DNA from: CAZTTG01 sp964615935
GTDB lineage: Bacteria > Planctomycetota > UBA1135 > GCA-002686595
DNA length: 55,604 nucleotides
Direction of reading: 5' to 3'
Assembly: GCA_964615935.1 (NCBI GenBank)
Contig: CAZTTG010000037.1
Span: 1-55,604, forward strand
Part shown: positions 15,948 through 25,180 of the stretch, piece by piece
Numbering within the stretch: the first letter of the stretch is position 1
Layout of the letters: each line of letters opens with the position of its first letter
Translations under genes and position numbers: made by a program
Notes under the pieces: model-generated
What the model saw: only the letters and a program-made list of their open reading frames with translations
What the model was told of the DNA's origin: nothing
Database searches by the model: none

Positions 15948-18803
15948 CTACTCCTGGAGGATCTCGCGCCACTCCTCGCGCAGGCGCGCGATCTCCTCCT
16001 CCTGCTCGGAGCAGAACGAGCCGCGCCGGTGGGCGTAGGTGTCGAGCCAGGTCGCGAGCCGTTCGAGGCCGTCGGGGTCGAGGACCACGCCGTGGTGCCC
16101 GTCTCCCCGGATCAGGAGCCCGAGGAGCTCGCTCTTGCGCGCCACGCAGTCGCCGACGAGGGACGCGTCCTTCTCGAAGGCCAGGGCTCGCAGCTGGCCG
16201 CCGGCGTGGGCCAGCAGGGCGTCGTACGAGCCCTCGGGCCGCAGGTCGGGCGCGGCGGCGAGGGGGTCGCCGGAGGCTGGGTCGTGGCACGCGACGCAGT
16301 GGCGGTCGAGCACGGGCTGGACTAGCCGGTCGTAGCGCAGGGGCATCGACCCCTCGGGCCCGGGCGCGATCGATGCCGGCGATCGCAGCGCCAGGGCAGC
16401 CGTCGCCTGGGCCGGCGGGGCGAGGTCGCGGGGCTCGTGGCAGCCGACGCAGGAGCGGGTCTCGCCCGGCTGGACGTAGGCCAGGCTGCGCATGGTCTGC
16501 ACCGCGAGCCCCTCGGCGTCGAGGGCCTGGAAGAACAGCGGCACGCCGGAGGGCACGCGGAAGAAGGCCGAGCCATCGGCCTGGACCGGCACGGTGCCGA
16601 GCACGAACTTGCCCGGATCCTCGAGGGAGACGCCCAGCACGGGCTGGTTCTTGTAGGGCTGGGTCTTGGGCGTCACTCCCACGATGCGCAGGCGCTCGAT
16701 TGCGCCGCGCTCCACGCCCTCCAGCCCGCGGTACACGTCGGACAGGAAGAACTGCCCGAACTGCGGCCCGTCCCAGTCGACGTCCGAGGCGATCTCCGGC
16801 GGCTCCTCTCGCGAGCGCAGGGGCAGGGGGTACTGGCACGAGAGCTCGGGATCCCGGACGAGCAGCTCGAGGTTCCCGAAGGCGTCGAAGAGGTAGACGC
16901 CCAGGGCGTCGGGCGGATTGCGCTCGTCCTGCACCTGCCGGCTGCCGGCGTGGGGCGGCAGGGGACGGTCGCTCCAGGCGACCAGGAAGTGCTCCTCCGA
17001 CAGGGGAAAGGGGTTGGCGAAGTAGTGCGCCGGCCACCCCTCGATCTCGGGGAAGCACACCTCGGGGGTCAGGCGGGTCAGGGCCGCCTCGCCCTCGGTG
17101 CCGCGGCTGCGGTCGAGGAGCGCCAGCGAGCCGCCGGTCAGCGAGTGGTGCGAGGAGCCGGTGAAGACCAGCTTCGCGGAGCCGGGGACCGGCCGCGCCT
17201 CGAAGACGCAGTTCGGCGCGCGGGTGTAGTTGCCGTACACGAGCTGGGCCGCGGTGCCGTCGGGGTTGGTCGACCACAGGCTGGTGAACCAGTCGTTGGA
17301 GCGGTCGATGTAGTCCCAGCGCGCGTAGAAAACGCGCCCGTCGGCGGCCACCGCGGGCGTCCACTCGAAGTTCTCGAAGGCCGAGAGCGGCCGGATGTTC
17401 CCGCCGTCGGCGTCCATGGCGTGCAGGGTGTACACCGCGCAGGGCCGCCGCTCGTCGCCCCCGCAGCGCACGTAGCTGTCGGGCGTCGTGCCGCGCGTGG
17501 TCTCCTCGACCCGGGCCCCGGTGTACTGCACGAAGCAGCCCTTGCGGGTGGAGAGGAACACGATCCCGCCGCCGGGCAGGTAGCGCGCGTCGAAGTCGTC
17601 GTAGCGGCCGCGGGTCAGCCGGCGGACCCGGCTGCCGTCGACGTTCATCTCGAAGACGCAGTAGAAGGCGTCCTCGGGCAGCCTCGACTTGTCCAGCTTG
17701 TCCATCCCCGCCACCTCGGGGCGGTGGCGGGCGAAGGCGAAGAGCACGCGCTCGCCGTCGGGAGAGAGGTCGGGCCGCAGGAAGTTGCCCTCCGGCCACC
17801 CCTCCGTGAGGCAGCGCTCGCGCGGCGCCTCGCCGCGGAGGTCCTCCAGGAGGTAGATGCCGCCCCCCGGCCGCGACCACCACCCGTAGTACTGGTCGGC
17901 CATGTGGGGCAGGGTGCCGGTGGCGCGCTTCACGAACAGGAGCGCGTCGAAGTCGAGCAGCGGATTGGAGAGGGCCAGGGCGCGCACGAGGCGGCGCGCC
18001 TCGAGGTAGAGCGCGCGCCCGGCGGCCTCCGGCGCGTCCTCGGGCAGGCCGTCCCATCGCGCCGCCAGGGCGGCCAGGGCCGCGACGGAGGCGGAGACGT
18101 CCGCGCCCCGCCGCGCCAGGCTCTCCGCCAGCCGGAGCCCGCGCTCGATCGCGAGCGGGGTGGCCAATCGCCGGGCGGGGGAGGACGGCCGCGGGTGGGA
18201 CACCGACCACTTGCTGGTGCTGCTCTGCGTCGCGGGGCGGAGGAGGGCGACGTTCTCCCCGCCTCCGTCGTAGACCTCCACCTCGTCGAGGTGGAAGGGA
18301 CCCTTCCCGGGGATCTGGAGCCGCAGCCAGCGCGTCGGCGCTCCATCGAGGGGCACCGAGAGCGGCCGGCCGTCGGAGTGCCCGAAGAAGACGGTGCCGT
18401 CGTGCCGGTAGACCTCCTCCCACTGCTCCGCGTCGGCGGAGCGCAGCACCTCGAGCGCGGACGCGCGCGGCGCCATGTCCCCGCAGCGGTTGTAGACGCG
18501 GACCTCGGCCACGGCGCAGGGCTCGCCGAGGTCCACCTGCCACCACGGCCCGATCTCGTAGCCGGTGTGGAAGCCCCATTCGCCGTCGATGCGGCCGTCG
18601 TTTCCCCCCGCCGCGTCCTCCTCGGCGCGGGTGGTCGCCTCCCCCGGCCGGCGCGGCGCCTCGCGCAGCTCGTGCTGCCGCATCCAGTCCGCCTCGAGCC
18701 GCTCCGCGGCCCCGGGGGCCGTCTGCGTTTCCTGGGGTACGCCCGCGCCCGCCCCGGGCGCAGCGATCAGGAGGAGCCAGGCACGGAGGGAGATGGCAGG
18801 CAC
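15948..18803 (-). CDS. HzsA-related dihaem protein with discoidin domain
   Basis: 951 aa, GTG start at 18803 followed by a signal peptide (ISLRAWLLLIAAPGAGAG). Residues ~60-180 look like an F5/8 type C (discoidin) module: WWQVDLGEPCAVAEVRVYNR and WLRLQIPG. The central region contains PD40/WD-like beta-propeller segments (LSPDGERVLFAFAR, MDADGGNIRPLS, STNPDGTAAQL). The C-terminal part matches the hydrazine-synthase-alpha-like organisation, with SLAYVQPGETRSCVGCHE (CxxCH at 785-789) and CVACHD (836-840), that is two c-type haems. Proteins of this type are widespread in planctomycetes that do not perform anammox. Hydrazine synthesis is therefore not implied; periplasmic redox or carbohydrate binding is more likely. 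No beta/gamma hydrazine synthase genes are nearby. Confidence 0.8.
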   Translation of the reverse strand: MPAISLRAWLLLIAAPGAGAGVPQETQTAPGAAERLEADWMRQHELREAPRRPGEATTRAEEDAAGGNDGRIDGEWGFHTGYEIGPWWQVDLGEPCAVAEVRVYNRCGDMAPRASALEVLRSADAEQWEEVYRHDGTVFFGHSDGRPLSVPLDGAPTRWLRLQIPGKGPFHLDEVEVYDGGGENVALLRPATQSSTSKWSVSHPRPSSPARRLATPLAIERGLRLAESLARRGADVSASVAALAALAARWDGLPEDAPEAAGRALYLEARRLVRALALSNPLLDFDALLFVKRATGTLPHMADQYYGWWSRPGGGIYLLEDLRGEAPRERCLTEGWPEGNFLRPDLSPDGERVLFAFARHRPEVAGMDKLDKSRLPEDAFYCVFEMNVDGSRVRRLTRGRYDDFDARYLPGGGIVFLSTRKGCFVQYTGARVEETTRGTTPDSYVRCGGDERRPCAVYTLHAMDADGGNIRPLSAFENFEWTPAVAADGRVFYARWDYIDRSNDWFTSLWSTNPDGTAAQLVYGNYTRAPNCVFEARPVPGSAKLVFTGSSHHSLTGGSLALLDRSRGTEGEAALTRLTPEVCFPEIEGWPAHYFANPFPLSEEHFLVAWSDRPLPPHAGSRQVQDERNPPDALGVYLFDAFGNLELLVRDPELSCQYPLPLRSREEPPEIASDVDWDGPQFGQFFLSDVYRGLEGVERGAIERLRIVGVTPKTQPYKNQPVLGVSLEDPGKFVLGTVPVQADGSAFFRVPSGVPLFFQALDAEGLAVQTMRSLAYVQPGETRSCVGCHEPRDLAPPAQATAALALRSPASIAPGPEGSMPLRYDRLVQPVLDRHCVACHDPASGDPLAAAPDLRPEGSYDALLAHAGGQLRALAFEKDASLVGDCVARKSELLGLLIRGDGHHGVVLDPDGLERLATWLDTYAHRRGSFCSEQEEEIARLREEWREILQE

Positions 18804-18907
18804 CGCGTCTCCAGTGTCGCAGGAGCACCGGCTGCGTCAACCTCCGTGCGTCGCGGGGCCGCCCGCCAGCCCTCCTCCGCGGCCTCCTCCTCCGAAGCGC
18901 CGGTCGC

Positions 18908-20067
18908 CTAGGCGAAGTGGTACTGGCTCGTCCACCTCCGGCTCGCGGCTGGGTCCAGGACATCGTCGGGCGCGTCGCCGAAGCGCCACAGATCGCCCCG
19001 GGTTCCGCTCATCACCAGGGCTGCCGAACCCAGGGCCACTCCGGCCCCGTCCGAGTCACAGGTGTAGAAGACGTCCAGCTCCCAGTCCTGGCTGTGGGGG
19101 TTTCCTGAGGACGTGGTCGACTCGATGGCCTCGCGGATCAGCTCCTGAGCCACGTCGTGGGGGAAGTTGTAGCTTCCCCCCGAGGGGACGCTCGAGATCA
19201 GGGCGAGGCTGGGGGAATGCGCTCGGCCAGCTCGAGGTTGACCCCGTGCTTGGAGCAGTGGTGAGACACCTTGAGGACGTGCCCCCTCATCAGGTCCTGA
19301 CCGGTGGCCGCGCCGATGGCTCGGGCCGCCGCGTTGTTCGCGGTGTGCAGGTGCGGGAACTCGGTGAAGGCGAAGGACCAGGACAGCGTATGCGCGTCGG
19401 CTCCGAGGACCAGAGACGCCGTGCTGGGGCTGTCGACCAGGACGCGGTCCACTCCGCGCTGGATCACCCGTGCGGCGGGGAACTCCACCCGCACCGCGAT
19501 CGAGGAGTTGTTGATGTCGATCCCGTAGGTGTCGAAGCGGTTGCGCAGGTGGATCGAGGGTGAGAGGACGGTGAGGACCGCGTCGCCGATCCACTTGCGG
19601 TGACCGCTGGTCGGCTGGGCGTAGTCGATGTGGCTATTGAGCTCCAGCTCGCGCATCATGTTCTGGTAGGCGCCGGTAGTGTGGTAGTACCCCGGATCCC
19701 AGAACTCCGAGATGCGCGCCGGGTATTGCTGGAGGATGTCCTCCATGCCGTTGATGTGATCCCCGTGGGGGTGCGTGGCGATCACCAGCGGAATGGACCC
19801 GGGCTCCTGCGGTGAGTTGACCGGCGGCAGGATGCCCTCCTGCACCAGCATGTCGAGCAGGCCCGGGACCTTGCCTACACGCCCCGCGTCCACGACGATC
19901 GCGCGGCGGAAGCCCGTATCCTCGTCGGCGGGGAGGAGGATCGCCTGGGCGTCGCCGTCTCCCACGTTCAAGAGGAAGTAGACCAGTCGGCCCGGGTTGT
20001 CGCGGACGCTTTGCAGAAAGTCGTCGGCCACCAGGTTGGCGACGGGGATGGGGGTGGGAGCTGCCAT
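18908..20067 (-). pseudogene. MBL-fold metallohydrolase, apparent frameshift at 19211-19215
   Basis: The N-terminal frame (20067 to 19198) encodes a ComEC-like metallo-beta-lactamase fold: LLNVGDGDAQAILLP, the metal motif THPHGDH (98-104), a VDAG strand, and KVSHHCSKHG (about 266-274). It ends abruptly after AERIPPASP. The continuation (PSLALISSVPSGGSYNFPHDVAQELI... to QYHFA) lies in another frame down to 18908. The break falls in a run of five C (minus strand; G at 19211-19215). One more C would restore a single ~386-aa protein. This may be an assembly indel or a real mutation. A GGAGGTG Shine-Dalgarno precedes the ATG, and the gene starts 4 nt after its partner's stop. Confidence 0.75.
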
Positions 20068-20071
20068 CTCG

Positions 20072-20626
20072 CTACACCTCCGGCCGGGCCACGGCGCTCG
20101 AGTTGCCGGGGGGGTGCGCTCCGGAGGAGCCGGGCTTCTTCCGCTCGGCGACCTCGAGCCGCGACGCCCGCTTCTCCGATACCGCGGCGACCAGGCCGTA
20201 GTGGGCCACCTTGGCGAGCCTGCGAGCCGGCTCGGTGACGTCCACCATGTCCCATTCGTCGGGATCGTCCCCCAGCCGGTTCGATCCGCGGATCCAGAAG
20301 GCGTCCCCGATCCTCAGTTTGCGACTGGACGCCGGCTGCCCGAGGCTCCGCCGGCAGCCCCTCACGGCCCTGGTCAGCGCCGCCCGGGAGCACCGTTGGG
20401 ATCCGAGGACCTCGAAGAAGGGTCGCCCGGCGCCATCCAGCCGGGGCCACCTCGAGCGCTCCAGGACCGCGACGTCCTCATCCAGGTCGTCGATGACCGC
20501 GTAGTGGTCCTCCGCTCGTGGTTCGCGGCCGAGCCTCTTCTGGCCGCGCAGCGCGACCTCGGGCGACCACAGGGGACCGTCCGAAAGCACCTCGAAGGAC
20601 CGGGAGTCCTTTGCCCGTCGAGCCAT
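20072..20626 (-). CDS. 184-aa protein of unknown function, paired with MBL hydrolase
   Basis: Start ATG at 20626 with a strong GAGAGGTGA ribosome-binding site just upstream. The basic N-terminus (MARRAKDSRSFEV) is followed by a mixed alpha/beta region and a low-complexity Pro/Ser tail. There are no transmembrane segments or recognised motifs. A segment KLRIGDAFWIRGSNR---WDMVDVTE resembles a small beta-barrel but this is only a visual impression. It is co-directional with and 4 nt from the MBL-fold gene, and the pair is isolated between genes on both sides. That pattern is seen in two-gene accessory modules, but no function can be assigned. Confidence 0.6.
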   Translation of the reverse strand: MARRAKDSRSFEVLSDGPLWSPEVALRGQKRLGREPRAEDHYAVIDDLDEDVAVLERSRWPRLDGAGRPFFEVLGSQRCSRAALTRAVRGCRRSLGQPASSRKLRIGDAFWIRGSNRLGDDPDEWDMVDVTEPARRLAKVAHYGLVAAVSEKRASRLEVAERKKPGSSGAHPPGNSSAVARPEV

Positions 20627-20839
20627 GATTCACCTCTCTCCTCGGCGAGCACCGATCGGCCACGAGCCCATCCGGGGTCACCTGCGAGCGGGTCCCTCGC
20701 GGCGGGCCCGGTCTCGGGGAGCTGGATCGTAGGCCGCGCCGACGTGGGCTGCCAGGGTGGCCGGAAAGAACGCGCTCGATCGCCTTTGGGGGCGAGGTGC
20801 GCCGGAGTACGCTGACGCATCGCGCATCCGCATCGGCCC

Positions 20840-21964
20840 ATGCCCTCGCCCGAGCACGAATGGAGGACGCGCAGCCGGGAAGGCCGCGAGTTCCTCGAGC
20901 GCCTGTGGCGCCTGGAGAACGAGGAGCGACCGGGCTTCGTCATCGGGGACATGGGGCCAGGCGGGGAGGGGATCGCGTCCTCTCTCTTCTCCCGGGGCGC
21001 GGGGGAGAGCCTCCGCGATCGGTTGCTCGATCCCGACCGGTATCTCCGGGCGCAGATGGAGGAGATCGAGCAGCAGGCCGCGGTGGCCGGGGACTACGTC
21101 CCGACGCTCTGCCCCTCCCTGGGCGTGGTGGCCATCCCCTCGGCCTTCGGCTGCCCGGTGGTGTGGTCGGACGACGCCTTCCCGGCGGCCAGGCCGATCC
21201 TCGGCGGCGACCCCGAGGGGATCTTCGCCCTGGAGCGACCCTCCGTGACCGACGGCCTGCTGGGCCGGATCCTGGACACCACCGCGTACTTCCGGGAGAG
21301 GAGCGGGCTGCCCATCCGCGTGACCGACATCCAGGGACCGCTGGACAGCGCCGCCCTCGTCTTCGGGCACACCGACTTCCTGATGGCCCTGCGCACCGCC
21401 CCGCGCGCGGTCGAGCACCTGCTCGAGCTGGTGACGGAGCTGACCATCGACTTCGTCCGGGCGCAGCGGGAGGTCGCCGGCGAGTTCGTGCCCTCCCTCT
21501 TCCAGCCGTGGATGCCCGACGGGGCCGGCATCAGCCTGAGCAACGACGACGGGGTCATGATCTCGGCCGAGCTGCACGACCGCTTCGGCGTTCCCCACCT
21601 GAACCGGATCTCGCGGGCCCTCGGGGGCGTGTACCTCCACTCCTGCGGTGACTGGGAGCACCTCCTGCCGAGCCTGGAGAAGGTCGAGGGGCTGCGGGGC
21701 CTGGAGTTCGGCGCCGGCGAGACCTCCTTCCTGGCCGTCTCCGAGCGCTTCGGGGGACGGGTCGTGCTGTCGACCCGGGTCGGTCTGAACCGGGACATCC
21801 ACTTCCCGAGCATCGCCGAGTACCTGCGGTCGATCCTGGAGCAGAAGAGCACCTGCCGGGGGCTGTTCGTCCAGGTGGACGTCACCAACGGAATCCCCGG
21901 CGACGACTGGGTGGGGACCTCGCTCGACGAGGTGTACGAGATCCTGGGGGTGGAGGGGCCGTGA
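20840..21964 (+). CDS. uroporphyrinogen decarboxylase-fold (URO-D) family protein
   Basis: 374 aa. The overall pattern fits the URO-D/MtaA-like TIM barrel superfamily: an N-terminal MPSPEHEW---FLERLWRLE, TLCPSLGVVAIPSAFGCPV, a mid-protein VTDIQGPLDSAALVFG, and the HSCGDWEHLLP segment (about 272-282) typical of corrinoid-methyltransferase relatives. It lacks the hallmarks of true HemE, such as an N-terminal RQAGR motif, so haem synthesis is unlikely. The stop overlaps the GTG start of the GH31 glycosidase by 4 nt, implying a sugar-related or methyl-transfer role in the same pathway. Substrate unknown. Confidence 0.75.
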   Translation: MPSPEHEWRTRSREGREFLERLWRLENEERPGFVIGDMGPGGEGIASSLFSRGAGESLRDRLLDPDRYLRAQMEEIEQQAAVAGDYVPTLCPSLGVVAIPSAFGCPVVWSDDAFPAARPILGGDPEGIFALERPSVTDGLLGRILDTTAYFRERSGLPIRVTDIQGPLDSAALVFGHTDFLMALRTAPRAVEHLLELVTELTIDFVRAQREVAGEFVPSLFQPWMPDGAGISLSNDDGVMISAELHDRFGVPHLNRISRALGGVYLHSCGDWEHLLPSLEKVEGLRGLEFGAGETSFLAVSERFGGRVVLSTRVGLNRDIHFPSIAEYLRSILEQKSTCRGLFVQVDVTNGIPGDDWVGTSLDEVYEILGVEGP

Positions 21965-23994
21965 CCGCCCCCGACGACCCGCTGCTGGTGAGCGAGCTCG
22001 TCTCCTGGAGGCGGGATGGGGAAGACCTGGCGCTGCGGGCGCGCCTCTCGGACGGGGCGTCGATCGAGGTGCGGGCGACGCCCTGGTCCCCGCACGTGTG
22101 GCGCATCCGCATCGGCGACGGTCCCGAGGCGAGCTCTCCCCTCCTCGTCGAGCGGGAGGGCTCCGGTCCGGACTGGACCGTCGAGGAGGACCCGACGCGG
22201 CTGATCGTCCGCACCGGGGCGTTCGGCCTGGAGGTGCGCAAGCGCCCCTGGCGCCTCTCCTTCCTGGACGCGCGCGGCGAGCCCGTCTGCCGCGAGAGCG
22301 CGGACGACGTGGACGTGCTCGGGCGGCCCTGCGCGCCCTCGCTGGGGACAGGTCCATTCGGACCGCGCGCGCGCGAGGGCATGCTCCTTCGCCGCGACGA
22401 GCACCTCTTCGGGCTGGGCGAGCGCTTCACCGCCCTGGACCATCGCGGCCGGCGCGTCGCCCTGTGGACGGAGGACGCCCTCTGCACCACGACCGGGCGG
22501 GCGTACAAGAACGTCCCCTTCCTGATGAGCACGGCCGGGTACGGCCTCTTCGCGAACACCACCCGGCGGGTGGACCTCTCGCTGGGGGCGGACTCGGTCC
22601 GGGCCTGGACCCTGGAGGTCGCGGGACCCTCCCTCGACTACTTCGCGATCCTGGGGCCCGAGCTGCCGGCGATCCTCGATCGCTACACCCGCCTCACCGG
22701 CCGGCCGGGTCTCCCCCCCGACTGGTCCTTCGGCCTGTGGATGTCCGGCACCGGGGCCTACCGGACGCAGGCGGAGATCGAGGCGCTGGCGCGCGGCATG
22801 CGCGAGCGGGACATCCCCTGCGAGGTGATCCACGTCGAGCCCTGGTGGATGCGCCCCAGGATGTACGCGGACTTCGTCTGGAATCGGGAGGCCTTCCCCG
22901 ACCCCGAGGGCCTGGTGCGCCGCCTGGGCGAGATGGGCTACCGGCTCAGCCTCTACGAGCACCCCTACGTCTCGGTGGAGAGCGAGCTCTTCCGCGAGGG
23001 GAGCGCGAGGGGCCACTTCGCCCGTCGGCCCGGCGGCGAGGTCTACGTCATCGACTACGGCCTCTCGCGCGCCCCCCGGCCGGGCGAGGAGGCCGCCGGG
23101 CCTTCGGACACCTGGAACGCGCCGGTGGCCATCGTGGACTTCACCAGCCCCGACGCGGTGGCCTGGTGGAAGGAGCTGCACCGCCCCCTGCTGGAGCTCG
23201 GCGTGGCCGCCTTCAAGACCGACTTCGGCGAGGACGTCCCCCCCGACGCGCGCTTCGCCGACGGGAGCACGGGCGAGGAGATGCACAACCTCTACCCGCT
23301 GCTCTACAACCGCGCGGTGTACGAGATCACGCGGGAGGTCGCCGGCGAGGGCATCGTCTGGAGCCGCTCCGGCTGGGCCGGCAGCCAGCGCTACCCCACC
23401 TGCTGGGGGGGCGATCCCGCCTGCGACCACGACAGCCTGGCCGCCGCGCTGCGCGGGGGCCTGAGCCTGGGGCTCTCGGGCGTCCCCTTCTGGAGCCACG
23501 ACATCGGCGGCTACCGCGGGACCCCCGACGAGAGGCTCTACGTCCGCTGGGCCCAGCTCGGCCTGCTCTCCCCCCACGCGCGTTGCCACGGAGAGACGGC
23601 CCGCGAGCCCTGGCGCTTCGGGCCGCGGGCGGAGGAGATCTTCCGCAGGTACGCGAAGCTGCGGCAGGAGCTCCTTCCCTACGTCTGCCGCCAGGCGCGG
23701 GAGTCCTGCCGCACGGGCATGCCCCTGGCGCGCCCCCTGGTCCTCGAGCTGCCGGACGATCCGGTGGCCTGGTCGATCGACGACGAGTTCCTGCTCGGCG
23801 ACGACCTGCTCGTCGCGCCGGTGCTGGACGCGAGCGATCGCCGCCGCGTCTGGTTCCCACCCGGCCGCTGGATCGACTGGTGGAGCGGGAGGGAGCACGA
23901 GGGCGAGCGCTGGGAGGAGGTCGCGGCTCCGCTCGAGATCCTGCCGCTCTTCCTGCGCGAGGGGGCGGAGTCTCCGGCAGGCCAGGGGGGGTAG
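21961..23994 (+). CDS. GH31 alpha-glycosidase (alpha-xylosidase/glucosidase-like)
   Basis: 677 aa, GTG start overlapping the URO-D gene stop. It has an N-terminal beta-sandwich (about 1-245), then the (beta/alpha)8 barrel with the nucleophile Asp421 in FKTDFGED and the probable acid/base Asp485 in CWGGDPACDHD, and a C-terminal beta region with WFPPGRWIDWWSG. The KTDFGE form and the near-identical spacing of the two Asp residues are closest to the YicI-type alpha-xylosidases, but alpha-glucosidase or sulfoquinovosidase specificity cannot be excluded. No signal peptide is visible, so it probably acts on imported oligosaccharides. Confidence 0.9.
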   Translation: MTAPDDPLLVSELVSWRRDGEDLALRARLSDGASIEVRATPWSPHVWRIRIGDGPEASSPLLVEREGSGPDWTVEEDPTRLIVRTGAFGLEVRKRPWRLSFLDARGEPVCRESADDVDVLGRPCAPSLGTGPFGPRAREGMLLRRDEHLFGLGERFTALDHRGRRVALWTEDALCTTTGRAYKNVPFLMSTAGYGLFANTTRRVDLSLGADSVRAWTLEVAGPSLDYFAILGPELPAILDRYTRLTGRPGLPPDWSFGLWMSGTGAYRTQAEIEALARGMRERDIPCEVIHVEPWWMRPRMYADFVWNREAFPDPEGLVRRLGEMGYRLSLYEHPYVSVESELFREGSARGHFARRPGGEVYVIDYGLSRAPRPGEEAAGPSDTWNAPVAIVDFTSPDAVAWWKELHRPLLELGVAAFKTDFGEDVPPDARFADGSTGEEMHNLYPLLYNRAVYEITREVAGEGIVWSRSGWAGSQRYPTCWGGDPACDHDSLAAALRGGLSLGLSGVPFWSHDIGGYRGTPDERLYVRWAQLGLLSPHARCHGETAREPWRFGPRAEEIFRRYAKLRQELLPYVCRQARESCRTGMPLARPLVLELPDDPVAWSIDDEFLLGDDLLVAPVLDASDRRRVWFPPGRWIDWWSGREHEGERWEEVAAPLEILPLFLREGAESPAGQGG

Positions 23995-24031
23995 CCGGGA
24001 GGAGGCGGAGCGCGCGAGCGTGGGCGGGTCG

Positions 24032-25180
24032 TCAAGGCCCTCCCGGGTCTCGACCGAGCTCCTCCAGCAGGAACTCCGGACCGGGGATCACGTCGATCAC
24101 CACCAGCTCGGGCGGGGCGGAGAGCCGCATCGGCGGTCCCCAGACCCCGGTGCCTCGCGTGACGTACAGCTCGGCGGAACCGACGCGATAGCGGCCCGCG
24201 CGGTAGCCGGAGTTGCCCAGCGAGGTCAGGAGGATCATGGGCCAGGTCTGCCCCCCGTGGGTGTGCCCGGCGAGAACCAGCGTCTGCTCGCGCTCGCGGA
24301 CCCATCGCGCCGCCGATGGGCGGTGGGTGAGCAGGATCGCCGGACCCTCGAGCCGCGGCAGGACGCGGGACAGGGCCTCCCTCGCGTCGACGAAGTGCGC
24401 ATCGTCGATCCCGGCCAGGGCGAGGCTCGGAGACAGATGCCGGACCTCCTGCCGCAGGAGCTCGAGTCCGTGGCGCGCGCAGAGCTCCTCGAAGCTCCGG
24501 GGGCCCGCGTAGAACTCGTGGTTGCCGGTCGTGACGCAGATCGGCTCCTCGGGGAAGGCCGCGCGGAGGAGCGCGACCTGCGGCTCGGTGCGCGGGCCAT
24601 GGTCGTCGATCAGGTCGCCGGCCACGAGGAGCGCGTCCGGTTCCAGCGCTCGGGCCGCCCGCAGGCTGCGCTGCCACTGTTCCGCGGAGGAGATCGATCC
24701 CAGGTGCGCGTCGGCGATCACGACCAGGCGCTGCGCGCTCGCGCCGGGGAACGCGAGCCGGAGGTGAGTGAGCTCGGGGGTGGCCCTCGCGTTCCTCCAC
24801 CCGATCAGGACCAGGGCGGCGGCGAAAGCCCACAGGCCCAGGGCCAGCCCGCGCCGGAAGCCCGGCGAGGCGTGGGCCAGGCGCCGGCGCGCGAGGCACC
24901 GGGCCGCCCCGACCGCGAGCTCGAAGGGGACCAGGAGGGTCCACAGGGCCGCCGCGAGGCCCATGAACCAGACGGCCGCGAGCTCGAGGAGCCGCGCCGC
25001 CTCCTCGGCCAGCCCCCGCGCCAGCAGGATCCTGGCGGGCACGTAGGCGAGGCCCAGCACCCCGATGGCCGCGCCCAGCGCCAGGCGCGAGCGCCCGCGC
25101 AGGCCGAGGAGGCCCTGCGTGCGCAGGAAGACGTGCGCCAGCACCCCGAGCCAGATCAGCAGGGCGAGGAGGAGGGTCAT
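24032..25180 (-). CDS. membrane-anchored metallophosphoesterase, last gene of the ole cluster
   Basis: 382 aa. About four N-terminal transmembrane helices (residues 1-130) are followed by a calcineurin-like phosphoesterase domain with VIADAHLG (motif DxH), AGDLID (GDxxD), GNHEFY (GNHE), and GHTHGGQ (GHxHGGQ). This architecture matches the YkuE/YaeI-type membrane phosphodiesterases, some of which act on lipid head groups such as UDP-diacylglucosamine or glycerophospholipids. Its ATG overlaps the oleD stop (ATGA, 25177-25180), making it the distal cistron of the hydrocarbon cluster. A role in lipid head-group turnover is inferred. Confidence 0.85.
   Translation of the reverse strand: MTLLLALLIWLGVLAHVFLRTQGLLGLRGRSRLALGAAIGVLGLAYVPARILLARGLAEEAARLLELAAVWFMGLAAALWTLLVPFELAVGAARCLARRRLAHASPGFRRGLALGLWAFAAALVLIGWRNARATPELTHLRLAFPGASAQRLVVIADAHLGSISSAEQWQRSLRAARALEPDALLVAGDLIDDHGPRTEPQVALLRAAFPEEPICVTTGNHEFYAGPRSFEELCARHGLELLRQEVRHLSPSLALAGIDDAHFVDAREALSRVLPRLEGPAILLTHRPSAARWVREREQTLVLAGHTHGGQTWPMILLTSLGNSGYRAGRYRVGSAELYVTRGTGVWGPPMRLSAPPELVVIDVIPGPEFLLEELGRDPGGP

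Noticed and set aside
15948..18803. Evidence of anammox metabolism
   Set aside because: Only an HzsA-related protein is present; hydrazine synthase B/C, hydrazine dehydrogenase and associated genes are absent, and such relatives occur in ordinary planctomycetes.
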